Source of the DNA: Idiomarina sp. PL1-037
GTDB lineage: Bacteria; Pseudomonadota; Gammaproteobacteria; Enterobacterales; Alteromonadaceae
Length of the DNA: 64,000 bases
Assembly (NCBI RefSeq): GCF_034422975.1
Contig: NZ_CP139873.1
Span: 1,302,001-1,366,000 of the forward strand
Direction: 5' to 3'
Shown here: positions 34,544 through 42,838 of the stretch, piece by piece
Layout: every line of letters starts with the position of its first letter
Numbering within the stretch: the stretch's first letter is position 1
Made by a program: the position numbers and the translations under genes
Notes under the pieces: generated by a model
Seen by the model: the letters and a program-made list of their open reading frames with translations, nothing else
Told to the model about the DNA's origin: nothing
Database searches by the model: none

Positions 34544-34670
34544 GTCGAATGCCTTATCTTATAGTTATTTTTGCTAATTATTAGTTTATTTTACGAACCC
34601 TCGCAAGAGGGGAATTAGCATGAATTATAAAAAGCACTTATAAAACATATTGTTATGGCATAAATAAAAG

Positions 34671-34687
34671 TTGGCCTGATACTTGAA
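34671..34687 (+). promoter_or_regulatory. Sigma-54 promoter of pspA
   Basis: TTGGCCTG-ATAC-TTGAA has the -24 GG and -12 G at the right distance (10 bases between GG and GA). E. coli pspA likewise deviates from GC at -12. It lies 47 bases before the pspA start and faces away from pspF. The AT-rich DNA at 34544-34660 is where PspF and IHF sites would be expected; I could not define them. Confidence 0.82.
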
Positions 34688-34733
34688 TGATAAATCATCG
34701 AGTTGTTTATTAAACCAGTATGAGGTCATTATT

Positions 34734-35408
34734 ATGGGTATTTTTTCACGTTTTAGCGATATCGTGAACTCCAATATCAATTCTTTATTGGATAAAGCCG
34801 AAGATCCGCAAAAAATGGTACGCCTGATTATTCAGGAAATGGAAGATACGTTAGTTGAAGTACGCTCTACGTCAGCGCGCCTGTTGGCTGAAAAGAAAGA
34901 CATTCAGCGTCAGCAGCAGCGGATGGAAAATGAAGTTCAGGACTGGGAAAACAAGGCTGAACTGGCGTTAACTAAAGAACGTGACGATTTAGCGCGTCAG
35001 GCACTAATTGAAAAGCAAAAAGCACAGCAGGGCGTTGACTCGTTGCAGCAGGAAATGGATCGCGTTAATGAGAACCTGGACAAGCTAAACGACGAAATTG
35101 GCCAACTTCAGGAAAAACTGGCTGATGCTAAGTCTCGCCAAAAGGCGATTCTGATGCGCCAGAAGGCAGCCAGTAGCCGCTTGCAGGTTAAGCAACAGGT
35201 CGATAGTGGCAAAGTTGATGACGCTATGCAGCGGTTTGATCGTTACGAAGCTAAAATCGATGATTTGGAAGCCCAGGTTGAATCTTATGATATGGGTAAA
35301 CGGACATTACGTGATGAATTTGCAGAGCTGGAAAACGAGAGTAAAGTGAATGACGAGCTGGAAGCATTGCGTGCTCGTATGAGCTCAAAAACCAAACAAG
35401 ACTCTTAA
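34734..35408 (+). CDS. pspA: Phage shock protein A
   Basis: PspA is an ESCRT-III-like protein that binds PspF when idle and coats stressed inner membrane when released. The 224-residue protein is nearly all coiled coil, starting with the amphipathic helix MGIFSRFSDIVNSNINSLL and EDPQKMVRLIIQEME. The start at 34734 has a GAGGT ribosome site and gives the family N-terminus; an upstream ATG adds 17 irrelevant residues. A sigma-54 promoter precedes it. Confidence 0.97.
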   Translation: MGIFSRFSDIVNSNINSLLDKAEDPQKMVRLIIQEMEDTLVEVRSTSARLLAEKKDIQRQQQRMENEVQDWENKAELALTKERDDLARQALIEKQKAQQGVDSLQQEMDRVNENLDKLNDEIGQLQEKLADAKSRQKAILMRQKAASSRLQVKQQVDSGKVDDAMQRFDRYEAKIDDLEAQVESYDMGKRTLRDEFAELENESKVNDELEALRARMSSKTKQDS

Positions 35409-35423
35409 AACAGGCTTAAAAAA

Positions 35424-35666
35424 ATGGATATTGAAGCAATACTAGGGATGTTGATGGCGCCGATTATTCTGTTTGTCATTATAGTCGCGCCTATCTGGAT
35501 CATCCTTCATTACCGTAGTAAACGACAAATGAATCAGGGATTGAACGAGGAAGAAAGGGAGTCTTTGGCGTTACTGGCGAATCAGGCAAAACGTATCCGT
35601 GAACGCGTACAGACACTGGAACGTATTCTGGATGCTGACGCTCCGGGCTGGAGGGACAGACAATGA
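35424..35666 (+). CDS. pspB: Phage shock protein B
   Basis: PspB is a small inner-membrane sensor that works with PspC. The 80-residue protein has one N-terminal membrane helix (about residues 8-30) and a leucine-zipper-like cytosolic part (ESLALLANQAKRIRERVQTL), ending in DADAPGWRDR as in the family. Its stop overlaps the pspC start by 4 bases. Confidence 0.95.
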   Translation: MDIEAILGMLMAPIILFVIIVAPIWIILHYRSKRQMNQGLNEEERESLALLANQAKRIRERVQTLERILDADAPGWRDRQ

Positions 35667-36046
35667 GCGAGCGAAAATCCAAACGAGAACTGCGTCGAGA
35701 CTCAGAACGAGGAAAAATCGCTGGGGTTTGTGCCGGTATTGCAGACTACCTGAATCTGGAACCCTGGCTAATACGAGTGGCCTTTGTTACTGGGGTTATT
35801 TTTACTAATGGCTCTTTCTTTGTGCTCTATATTGCCGGTTGGTTAATTCTGGACAAAAAGCTACCGGATACCGGGCGCCATAATGTTGGTGTAAAGACTA
35901 AGGTCTGGCAGGGTGGAGAACCACCGCGTGAGGCTTTTCGCGATATTAAGCGGGAGTTTGATGAACTGGAGCAACAGTTGCAATCAATGGAAAAGTACGT
36001 AACCTCAAATCACTATAATCTTCAACGAGAATTTAATCGTCTGTGA
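35663..36046 (+). CDS. pspC: Phage shock protein C
   Basis: The 127-residue protein has the PspC domain: a basic N-terminus, RGKIAGVCAGIADYLNLEPW, then membrane helices around residues 44-68. The C-terminal tail (about 90-127) is a coiled coil. With PspB it signals membrane damage to PspA. Its stop overlaps the ycjX GTG start by 4 bases, so ycjX-ycjF belong to the same operon here. Confidence 0.94.
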   Translation: MSERKSKRELRRDSERGKIAGVCAGIADYLNLEPWLIRVAFVTGVIFTNGSFFVLYIAGWLILDKKLPDTGRHNVGVKTKVWQGGEPPREAFRDIKREFDELEQQLQSMEKYVTSNHYNLQREFNRL

Positions 36047-37416
36047 GCCGTTTTCAAAAGCTACAACACCAAACCCGCGACGTTATTCATCGCGGGTTTG
36101 ATCGTCATATACGTCTGGCTGTAACGGGGTTAAGCGGCGCGGGAAAAACCGCATTAATCACCGGTTTACTTGAGCAGCTATTGTATGCAAACGAAACGCA
36201 GCAATTGCCTTATTTTAAAGTAAAGCAACAACAGCGTCTTAATGGCTGTCGCTTACACACCAGCAGTAACTGGCAAGTCTCGCGTTTTGACTACGAAGGG
36301 GCAATAGACTGTTTAACCACAGATGTGCCCCGGTGGCCGCAGTCGACACGCGATGTGAGTGAAATACGTGTCGAAATAAAATATAAGCCGCATCGAGGGT
36401 TAGCCGGGCGAGTGCTTGATACCCGTCGCTTAACCCTGGACTTAATTGATTATCCAGGCGAGTGGCTGCTGGATTTACCTCTTTTGCAATTGAGCTATGA
36501 CGAGTGGAGTCAGCAACAGCAGAGCTTACTAAAAGCTGAACTGCGATATAAGCTGGCAGAGAGCTGGTTGACTAAGGTGGAAACGGCAGCAAACGCTGCG
36601 TCAGAGGATAAAGCTGAGCAGCAGATACGTGAACTGGCATCGGGTTATCGCACTTTTTTACGCCAGTGCCGGGAGCAAAAATTACTACTATTGCAGCCGG
36701 GAAGAATGGTGTTGCCCGGAGAGCTGGAGGGAGCTCCTGCGCTGGAGTTTTTCCCCTGGCCGTTGTCACAACCAGTACCCGATGCCTGGGCGAAACGTCT
36801 GCGCGAGAAATACCGTTACTATCAGCAGCATATTGTGACTCCGTTTTATCAAAAGTACTTTAAGCACTTTAACCGGCAGGTTGTGCTAGTTGATGTTCTG
36901 CAGGCGTTGCAGAATGGAGAGCATCATTTTGCGGAATTACAGTTGGCAATAAATGAGCTGATGAAGAGCTTTTCATATGGCAATAACAGTTTGCTTAAGA
37001 GGTTGATGTCGCCGGTTATTGATAAAGTCGCGCTGGTTGCGACAAAAGCCGACAGTATTGCCCCGCAAGACCATCAAAAACTGACGGAATTATTGCGTGT
37101 TATGACGCAGAAGCAGCGTCAGGAATTACAGTTTGATCAAATACCGCACCAGGTATTTAGCGTTGCTGGTATTGCCACCAGTCAAATTAAGAAATTAAGT
37201 AACGGCACAACAGTTCTGGACGGAATTAATGAAAACCGTGAGTTTGTGCGGGTTGGGGCACCCGAGGTACCTGATGCCATACCAACAGCTGCAGACTGGC
37301 AACAAGGCTATATTTATCCGCAGTTTTATCCCGGCTTCACCGCGCAGAATTCACCTCTGCCGCACATCCGGCTGGACCAGCTACTTGAATACGTTCTGGG
37401 AGATAAACTCAAATGA
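36043..37416 (+). CDS. ycjX: YcjX-type P-loop NTPase
   Basis: The 457-residue protein belongs to the YcjX/DUF463 GTPase-like family, part of the wider Psp regulon, with unknown biochemical role. Walker A is TGLSGAGKTALI near residue 29; DLIDYPGEWLLDLPLL near residue 135 is the family's Walker B region; the NKxD-like motif is VATKADS near residue 334. The start is GTG at 36043, overlapping pspC. In E. coli the gene lies in the same order, separated from pspC by other genes. Confidence 0.93.
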   Translation: MSRFQKLQHQTRDVIHRGFDRHIRLAVTGLSGAGKTALITGLLEQLLYANETQQLPYFKVKQQQRLNGCRLHTSSNWQVSRFDYEGAIDCLTTDVPRWPQSTRDVSEIRVEIKYKPHRGLAGRVLDTRRLTLDLIDYPGEWLLDLPLLQLSYDEWSQQQQSLLKAELRYKLAESWLTKVETAANAASEDKAEQQIRELASGYRTFLRQCREQKLLLLQPGRMVLPGELEGAPALEFFPWPLSQPVPDAWAKRLREKYRYYQQHIVTPFYQKYFKHFNRQVVLVDVLQALQNGEHHFAELQLAINELMKSFSYGNNSLLKRLMSPVIDKVALVATKADSIAPQDHQKLTELLRVMTQKQRQELQFDQIPHQVFSVAGIATSQIKKLSNGTTVLDGINENREFVRVGAPEVPDAIPTAADWQQGYIYPQFYPGFTAQNSPLPHIRLDQLLEYVLGDKLK

Positions 37417-38402
37417 GCGATCCGCGCAAATTAACTTACTATCCGGTGGATGAACCAGCGGTGGAATTTTCTGATACTTATAATACGCCCGGGCAACCCG
37501 GACACGAACCTGTTTCCGGCCAAGCAACTGCGGGCGCAAAGTCTGGTCGCTGGGGTAAGTGGCTGGCACTGGGATTAGTTGTTGCTTTAACCGCCGCCGT
37601 TATTGAATCGGTATTGATGGTTATTGAGCGTTTTCAACAGAATATATTTTTAGGCAGTTTATGGGCGGTTGGTTTTGGTGTGATTGCGTTGGCACTATTG
37701 GGCTTTATGGTGCGCGAAATCAGGTTGCTGCAAAAGTTGAAACGGCGCTGGAAAAAACAGTCTGAAGATTCCAAACCGGAGCAACAGTTACAGCTTCTGC
37801 AACATCCGGATTTAGAACATCGCTGGCAGCAAATTAAACAACCGTACTGGTCTGCGGATGAAGAACGTGAACGCTTTGAAGTGGACGTTTTAAACCGTAT
37901 AGACCAGCAGGCTACCCGTATTATCAGTCGCTGGGCGGCAGAAGCTTCGGCTATGGTTGCAGTGAGCCCCTTTGCTTTGTTGGATATGCTTATCGTTATG
38001 TGGCGTAACCAGCGGATGATATCGCGTATTGCCCAGTTGTACGGCGTAAAACTGGGGTACTGGGCCAGAGTTCGCTTATGGCGCCAGGTGTTTGCCAATA
38101 TTGTCTACGCAGGGCTTAGCGAAGTCGCGGTAGATTTAGGCGCTCAGTGGGTTAGTGCTGAACTATTAACGCGTTTATCAACCCGGGCCGGACAAGGTTT
38201 AGGAGCCGGTTTGCTTACCGCCAGACTGGGCTACCAAGTGATTGAATTATGCCGACCCATGCCGTTCGAAAAGGTCAAAAAGCCGGGCTATTTAAAACTG
38301 CAAAAAGACTTACTAAGTCAGCTAAAGAGCGTTTTACCTTTTGTTTATAAATCGCGTCAGGCAAAGGCTACAGCAACATCTGAGCAGGAAGTGGAAAACT
38401 AG
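37413..38402 (+). CDS. ycjF: YcjF family membrane protein (DUF697)
   Basis: The 329-residue inner-membrane protein has a hydrophilic N-terminus (about 1-48), two membrane helices (about 50-110), and a C-terminal DUF697 domain with hydrophobic segments (LLDMLIVMWRNQRMISRIAQ, about residues 195-215). YcjF always follows YcjX in the family and is stress-induced with Psp. The start overlaps the ycjX stop by 4 bases. Function is unknown. Confidence 0.92.
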   Translation: MSDPRKLTYYPVDEPAVEFSDTYNTPGQPGHEPVSGQATAGAKSGRWGKWLALGLVVALTAAVIESVLMVIERFQQNIFLGSLWAVGFGVIALALLGFMVREIRLLQKLKRRWKKQSEDSKPEQQLQLLQHPDLEHRWQQIKQPYWSADEERERFEVDVLNRIDQQATRIISRWAAEASAMVAVSPFALLDMLIVMWRNQRMISRIAQLYGVKLGYWARVRLWRQVFANIVYAGLSEVAVDLGAQWVSAELLTRLSTRAGQGLGAGLLTARLGYQVIELCRPMPFEKVKKPGYLKLQKDLLSQLKSVLPFVYKSRQAKATATSEQEVEN

Positions 38403-38455
38403 CGTTACAGTTGTTTGAAGCTTTGACACAGCGCAAAGATTGCCAACTAAGGTAA

Positions 38456-38502
38456 GCTCGTTGCACTCTAGTTGCTCGTTAACAATTTTCTGACAAACGA
38501 GC
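38456..38502. repeat. GCTCGTT repeats upstream of the methionine gamma-lyase gene
   Basis: GCTCGTT occurs at 38456-38462 and 38474-38480, and inverted as AACGAGC at 38496-38502. The last copy covers the place where a ribosome site is expected, 8 bases before the ATG at 38511. It may be a small operator or alternative hairpin; 7-base copies can arise by chance. Confidence 0.3.
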
Positions 38503-38510
38503 CAAAACGC

Positions 38511-39737
38511 ATGTCTACTGATTTAAAACCACATAATAATAAATGGCAGCCAGCGACTCAGGTAATTCATGCCGGAGCCGCGCATGACGACCCTCATGGG
38601 GCGTTGACCGCTCCACTTTATCAGACATCGACTTTTCGGTTTTCTTCTGCCGAGCAGGGCACTCGTCGCTTTGCTGGTGAGGAAGAAGGCTACATTTACA
38701 GCCGTTTAGGTAATCCGACAACAGCTGAATTAGAGCGCCGGATGGCATCGCTTGAAGGCTATGAAGCTGCTGCGGCGGCTGCGACAGGAATGGGCGCTAT
38801 TGCGGCTGCTACTATGGCTTTTGTGCGCAGCGGTGATCATATTGTGGTATCCGATGCCATATACGGCTGTAGCTTTGCATTGTTCAGCGAATTGTTTGAG
38901 CGCTTTGGTGTTGAAGCCGACTTTATTGATTTAAACAACGAAGGCTTATTGAAAGAAACTCTGCGAGAAAATACCCGGCTAGTTTTTCTGGAAACTCCGG
39001 CTAACCCTCATCTGAAAGTGGTTGATATCGAAAAAGTTCATGCCGTCATTGCTGACTTAGACATTCGCCTGGTGGTGGATAATACCTTTATGACGCCGCT
39101 GATGCAGCAGCCTAAACGACATGGTGCCGATATTGTTGTGCATAGTGCAACCAAATTTCTTAACGGGCACGGCGATGTGGTAGCCGGCATTATCTGTGGC
39201 AGTGACGATGATATCAATACCATTAAAAGCACAACCTTAAAAGACATGGGCGCCACCATTAGTCCACACGACGCCTGGCTTATACTGCGTGGTCTGAAAA
39301 CTCTCGACGTGCGCATGCAGCGCCACTGTGAAAACGCCGATGCGGTTTATGATTTTTTGGCCGCGCGTAACGATATTAAGAAGATATACTACCCCGGAGC
39401 GCCTGACCACGAGGCGCAGGCTTTAATGGGTAAGCAGATGAGCCGTAACGGGGCGGTTATCGCTTTTGAACTGGAAGGCGATGAAGCGAAAGCACGTTAC
39501 TTTCTGAATCAATTGCGAATGATAGCTCTGGCGGTGAGCCTGGGTGACGCTGAAACTCTCATTCAACACCCGGCGTCAATGACGCATTCTCCGTATACTC
39601 CGGAGGCTCGTCTTAAAGCGGGAATTTCGGATACATTGATTCGAATTGCGGTAGGCTTAGAAGCAGCAGACGATATTATCGCAGATCTTGAACAAGCGTT
39701 AGAAGCTTGCCGTGTGCAATGGCAGCAATCTGCGTAA
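38511..39737 (+). CDS. megL: Methionine gamma-lyase (PLP-dependent Cys/Met metabolism enzyme)
   Basis: The enzyme splits methionine into methanethiol, ammonia and 2-oxobutyrate. The 408-residue protein has the gamma-family fold with the PLP lysine in SATKFLNGHGDVVAG near residue 214 and the phosphate-binding YSRLGNPTT near residue 63. The tyrosine-cysteine pair in AIYGCSFAL near residue 117 matches the Tyr114/Cys116 typical of methionine gamma-lyases and argues against cystathionine lyases or synthases. The start at 38511 lacks a strong ribosome site. It sits between ycjF and phhA, with no clear link to either. Confidence 0.85.
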   Translation: MSTDLKPHNNKWQPATQVIHAGAAHDDPHGALTAPLYQTSTFRFSSAEQGTRRFAGEEEGYIYSRLGNPTTAELERRMASLEGYEAAAAAATGMGAIAAATMAFVRSGDHIVVSDAIYGCSFALFSELFERFGVEADFIDLNNEGLLKETLRENTRLVFLETPANPHLKVVDIEKVHAVIADLDIRLVVDNTFMTPLMQQPKRHGADIVVHSATKFLNGHGDVVAGIICGSDDDINTIKSTTLKDMGATISPHDAWLILRGLKTLDVRMQRHCENADAVYDFLAARNDIKKIYYPGAPDHEAQALMGKQMSRNGAVIAFELEGDEAKARYFLNQLRMIALAVSLGDAETLIQHPASMTHSPYTPEARLKAGISDTLIRIAVGLEAADDIIADLEQALEACRVQWQQSA

Positions 39738-39796
39738 TCTGAACTAATAATAACAAAAACGATCAAACATTAATGAGGAAGCAACAAGGCTGAATT

Positions 39797-40591
39797 ATGG
39801 GTAAACAAAGTCAATACGTATCAAGGCAACCGGATGAAAACGGTATTATTCACTGGAGCGACGAGGAAAACGGGATTTGGAAAGATCTCGTAGAGCGTCA
39901 GCTGGAATGCATACCCGGAAAAGCTTGCGATGAGTATATGAAGGGACTGGAATTACTCGACCTGCCGAAGGATCGCTTGCCACAAATGCATGAAATTAAT
40001 GAAGTACTGGAGCGAGAAACTGGCTGGCAAGTCGCTCAGGTTCCTGCGTTAATTCCATTTGATGAGTTTTTCCGTTTACTGGCAAACAAGCAGTTTCCGG
40101 TAGCGACCTTTATTCGTACACGGGAAGAATTCGATTACTTACAGGAACCGGATATTTTTCACGAAATATTTGGGCATTGTCCGTTATTAACGAACCCGGC
40201 GTTTGCGCATTTTACACACCAATACGGTAAGTTAGGTTTGGCGGCCACACCGAAAGAACGAGTTTATCTGGCTCGTCTGTACTGGTTTACCGTAGAGTTC
40301 GGGTTGTTAAAAACCGAAGAAGGCATTCGAATTTATGGCGGCGGTATTTTATCCTCACCGGAGGAAACTGAATACGCGGTTAACAGCGATATACCGGAGC
40401 GGAAACCGCTGAAAGCCTTAGATGCGCTACGTACACCCTACCGAATTGATATTATTCAACCTATCTACTACACCATAGAGAGTGTGGACGAGCTGTTTAA
40501 GATATCCGATATGGATATCATGTCGCTGGTTCATGAAGCGATGGAGCTTGGGTTGTTTGAACCGAAATTTCCACCAAAAGATGTAGCCTAA
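39797..40591 (+). CDS. phhA: Phenylalanine 4-hydroxylase
   Basis: PhhA hydroxylates phenylalanine to tyrosine with tetrahydropterin, oxygen and non-haem iron. The 264-residue monomeric type lacks the regulatory ACT domain of animal enzymes. Iron ligands are visible in DIFHEIFGHCPLL (two His, near residue 120) and the Glu in YWFTVEFGLLK near residue 165. phhB follows by 19 bases to recycle the pterin. tyrR lies downstream and is the likely regulator. Confidence 0.97.
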   Translation: MGKQSQYVSRQPDENGIIHWSDEENGIWKDLVERQLECIPGKACDEYMKGLELLDLPKDRLPQMHEINEVLERETGWQVAQVPALIPFDEFFRLLANKQFPVATFIRTREEFDYLQEPDIFHEIFGHCPLLTNPAFAHFTHQYGKLGLAATPKERVYLARLYWFTVEFGLLKTEEGIRIYGGGILSSPEETEYAVNSDIPERKPLKALDALRTPYRIDIIQPIYYTIESVDELFKISDMDIMSLVHEAMELGLFEPKFPPKDVA

Positions 40592-40610
40592 GGCAAAGGA
40601 GTATTAAAAT

Positions 40611-40952
40611 ATGTCAAACTTGGAAAATGCACGTTGCGAAGCGTGCCATGCAGACGCGCCACAAGTCAGCGATGACGAGTTGAAAGAATTGATGCGTGAA
40701 ATCCCCGAGTGGACGCCAGTAACAAATGATGGTGTCATGATGCTGCAGCGTGAGTTTAAGTTCAAAAACTTTAAACAAGCAATGGCATTCACGAACCGCG
40801 TAGGCGACCTTGCTGAGGAGGAGAAACATCATCCTGAACTGCTCACTGAGTGGGGCAAGGTAACGGTTACTTGGTGGACTCACTCCATTAACGGTTTACA
40901 TAAAAACGACTTCATTATGGCGGCAAAAACTGACGGTGCGCTTGAAGCTTAA
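40611..40952 (+). CDS. phhB: Pterin-4a-carbinolamine dehydratase
   Basis: PhhB removes water from 4a-hydroxytetrahydrobiopterin so the cofactor of PhhA can be reduced again. The 113-residue protein has the signature residues EKHHPELLTEWGKVTVTWWT, with the two adjacent catalytic His near residue 71. A strong terminator follows, so phhA-phhB form a transcript separate from tyrR. Confidence 0.97.
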   Translation: MSNLENARCEACHADAPQVSDDELKELMREIPEWTPVTNDGVMMLQREFKFKNFKQAMAFTNRVGDLAEEEKHHPELLTEWGKVTVTWWTHSINGLHKNDFIMAAKTDGALEA

Positions 40953-40978
40953 GTAAGTCTTTCGATGAACGGCATGGA

Positions 40979-41010
40979 ACCCCGGTCTATTGGCCGGGGT
41001 TTTTGTTTTT
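40979..41010 (+). terminator. phhAB terminator
   Basis: ACCCCGG and CCGGGGT form a 7-base-pair stem followed by TTTTGTTTTTT, 26 bases after the phhB stop. Confidence 0.92.
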
Positions 41011-41067
41011 TCAGCCGTAACAATAGTGTATTATTTGCTTTACATTTAGTTGAATGCAGTTGGGTTT

Positions 41068-42648
41068 ATGCGACTTGAGATAACGTGTGATGACCGTCTT
41101 GGTATTTGTCAGGATGTTCTGCAAATTTTGCGAGACCACGAAATTGATTTACGTGGTATTGAAGTCGATCCTAAAGGAAAAATATTCCTCAATTTTCCCG
41201 AATTAGCTTTCGATGACTTTCGGCATTTGATGCCTCAAATTCGTCGCATTCCCAATATTATTGACGTAAAAACCATCCCTTACATGCCGTTTGAACGCGA
41301 GCATTATGAATTTAGTTTATTACTAAGCACCTTGCCGGACCCCGTTCTCTCTATAGATAGTAAAGGCCATATCGACATTATCAATGACGCAGGTTTACGG
41401 TTGTTAGCGGGTCAGGAAGACAACCTGAAAGGTGAGCCGTTGATGCATTACGTGCATGGCATCTCTTTACAGCGCTGGCTGGATAAACAACCCCGGGATC
41501 CTATTTACGAAGCTGTAACGATAGGCAATTCTGAATACTACGCACAATTATTGCCTATTTGGGTTAATGATGAGGAAGGTCGCACAGCGTTTGCCGGTGC
41601 GGTAATGACTTGTAAGTCAGAGCCCGTAACTGCAACCTGGCAGAGTGAGGATAATGAAAAAGCCTTTGAACGTCTCTTAACCGATAACAGCACGATGAAG
41701 CGTGTGATTAAAGATGCTCAGCGCATGGCTGAACTTGACGCGCCGCTGTTAATTGAAGGTGAAACGGGTGTTGGTAAAGAGCTGTTGGCAAAAGCCTGTC
41801 ACTTAGCTAGCCAGCGCCAGGATAAACCCTTTTTGGCCATAAACTGTGCAGCACTGCCAGACAATGTTGCTGAGAGCGAACTGTTCGGTCATGGAGAAGG
41901 CAGCATAAGCAGCCAGAGCACTCGTAAAACCGGGGTTCTGGAGCAATCTGCCGGGGGCACTGTGTTACTGGACTCAGTCAGTGAAATGTCCATTGGCCTG
42001 CAGGCAAAATTACTGCGCTTTTTAGAAGATGGCGTGTTTCGCCGTATAGGTGAAGAGCAGGAAGTGAGTGTAGACGTAAGGGTCATTTGCACAGCCCAGG
42101 GTAACCTCTATGAACTTGTTGAAAACGGTGAGTTTCGCGAAGACCTATATTATCGGCTTAACGTCCTGGCACTGAATGTCCCGCCGCTGCGTGAACGCAA
42201 AAGCGATATTTTATTGTTGGCAGAGCATTTTGTGATTCAGGCTTGTAAGAGACTCGGGCGCAGTCAGGTAAACTTAAGCCGGGCGGCGAAAGAGCGACTC
42301 AAACGTTATCAATGGCCGGGTAATGTGCGCCAGCTGGAAAATACCATGTTCCGTTCGGTTTCAATGATAGAAGGTTATACGCTGGAGCCCGCCGATATCC
42401 GTTTGCCGGAGTTGAGTCAGGAAGATGACCAACTAGCACTGGATATCGACGATATGAGTCTGGACGATGCGGTACGTCGTTTTGAGAGCCACGTATTACG
42501 CCGTTTGTATCCTAGCTTCCCCAGTACACGTCAATTGGCAAAACGCTTAGGACTTTCCCATACCGCAGTGGCTAATAAATTACGCGATTATGGCATTGGT
42601 AAGCAACGCAGCGGTCGTGCCCGTAAAGCAGAACAGACAAAAAAGTAG
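41068..42648 (+). CDS. tyrR: Aromatic amino acid regulator TyrR/PhhR
   Basis: TyrR controls aromatic amino acid genes in response to tyrosine, phenylalanine and tryptophan. The 526-residue protein has an ACT domain (about 1-75), PAS domain (about 78-190), AAA+ domain with Walker A GETGVGKE near residue 230, and a C-terminal HTH (TRQLAKRLGLSHTAVANKLRDYG). The sigma-54 loop GAFTGA is absent (GHGEGSISSQS in its place), so it should work with sigma-70, as E. coli TyrR does. The start MRLEITCDDRLGIC at 41068 matches the family. It is placed between phhAB and hpd, both plausible targets. Confidence 0.96.
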   Translation: MRLEITCDDRLGICQDVLQILRDHEIDLRGIEVDPKGKIFLNFPELAFDDFRHLMPQIRRIPNIIDVKTIPYMPFEREHYEFSLLLSTLPDPVLSIDSKGHIDIINDAGLRLLAGQEDNLKGEPLMHYVHGISLQRWLDKQPRDPIYEAVTIGNSEYYAQLLPIWVNDEEGRTAFAGAVMTCKSEPVTATWQSEDNEKAFERLLTDNSTMKRVIKDAQRMAELDAPLLIEGETGVGKELLAKACHLASQRQDKPFLAINCAALPDNVAESELFGHGEGSISSQSTRKTGVLEQSAGGTVLLDSVSEMSIGLQAKLLRFLEDGVFRRIGEEQEVSVDVRVICTAQGNLYELVENGEFREDLYYRLNVLALNVPPLRERKSDILLLAEHFVIQACKRLGRSQVNLSRAAKERLKRYQWPGNVRQLENTMFRSVSMIEGYTLEPADIRLPELSQEDDQLALDIDDMSLDDAVRRFESHVLRRLYPSFPSTRQLAKRLGLSHTAVANKLRDYGIGKQRSGRARKAEQTKK

Positions 42649-42651
42649 CCT

Positions 42652-42669
42652 TGTAACAAAAGCTTTACA
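42652..42669 (+). promoter_or_regulatory. TyrR box 1 upstream of hpd
   Basis: TGTAACAAAAGCTTTACA fits the TyrR consensus TGTAAA-N6-TTTACA at 11 of 12 defined positions. It starts 3 bases after the tyrR stop and 170 bases before the hpd start. Its dyad extends outward by one or two bases. Confidence 0.85.
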
Positions 42670-42711
42670 AGTTAACCAGGCTGTACCTTGATCCAGAGCA
42701 AGTGTTCAGCC

Positions 42712-42729
42712 TGTACATTAAGCTTTACG
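42712..42729 (+). promoter_or_regulatory. TyrR box 2 upstream of hpd
   Basis: TGTACATTAAGCTTTACG matches TGTAAA-N6-TTTACA at 10 of 12 positions. It begins exactly 60 bases after box 1, about six helical turns, so two TyrR dimers would sit on the same face of DNA and could contact each other. The hpd promoter itself is not obvious in the 110 bases that follow. Confidence 0.75.
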
Positions 42730-42838
42730 TTTAAACGTTAACTTAAGCAATTTCCTATTTTCCTTTCTTATTCGCCTTTTCTCCACAACTAGCGCTACAG
42801 TCATGGTGTTAACAACCGAATAACAAGAGGAAGTCACC

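Noticed and set aside
37634..38098. 154-codon minus-strand frame inside ycjF
   Set aside because: Shadow of ycjF; Ser/Arg-rich composition without any domain.
39738..39796. TyrR box upstream of phhA
   Set aside because: The short gap holds no TGTAAA-N6-TTTACA-like dyad; control of phhAB may come from further upstream or act differently.
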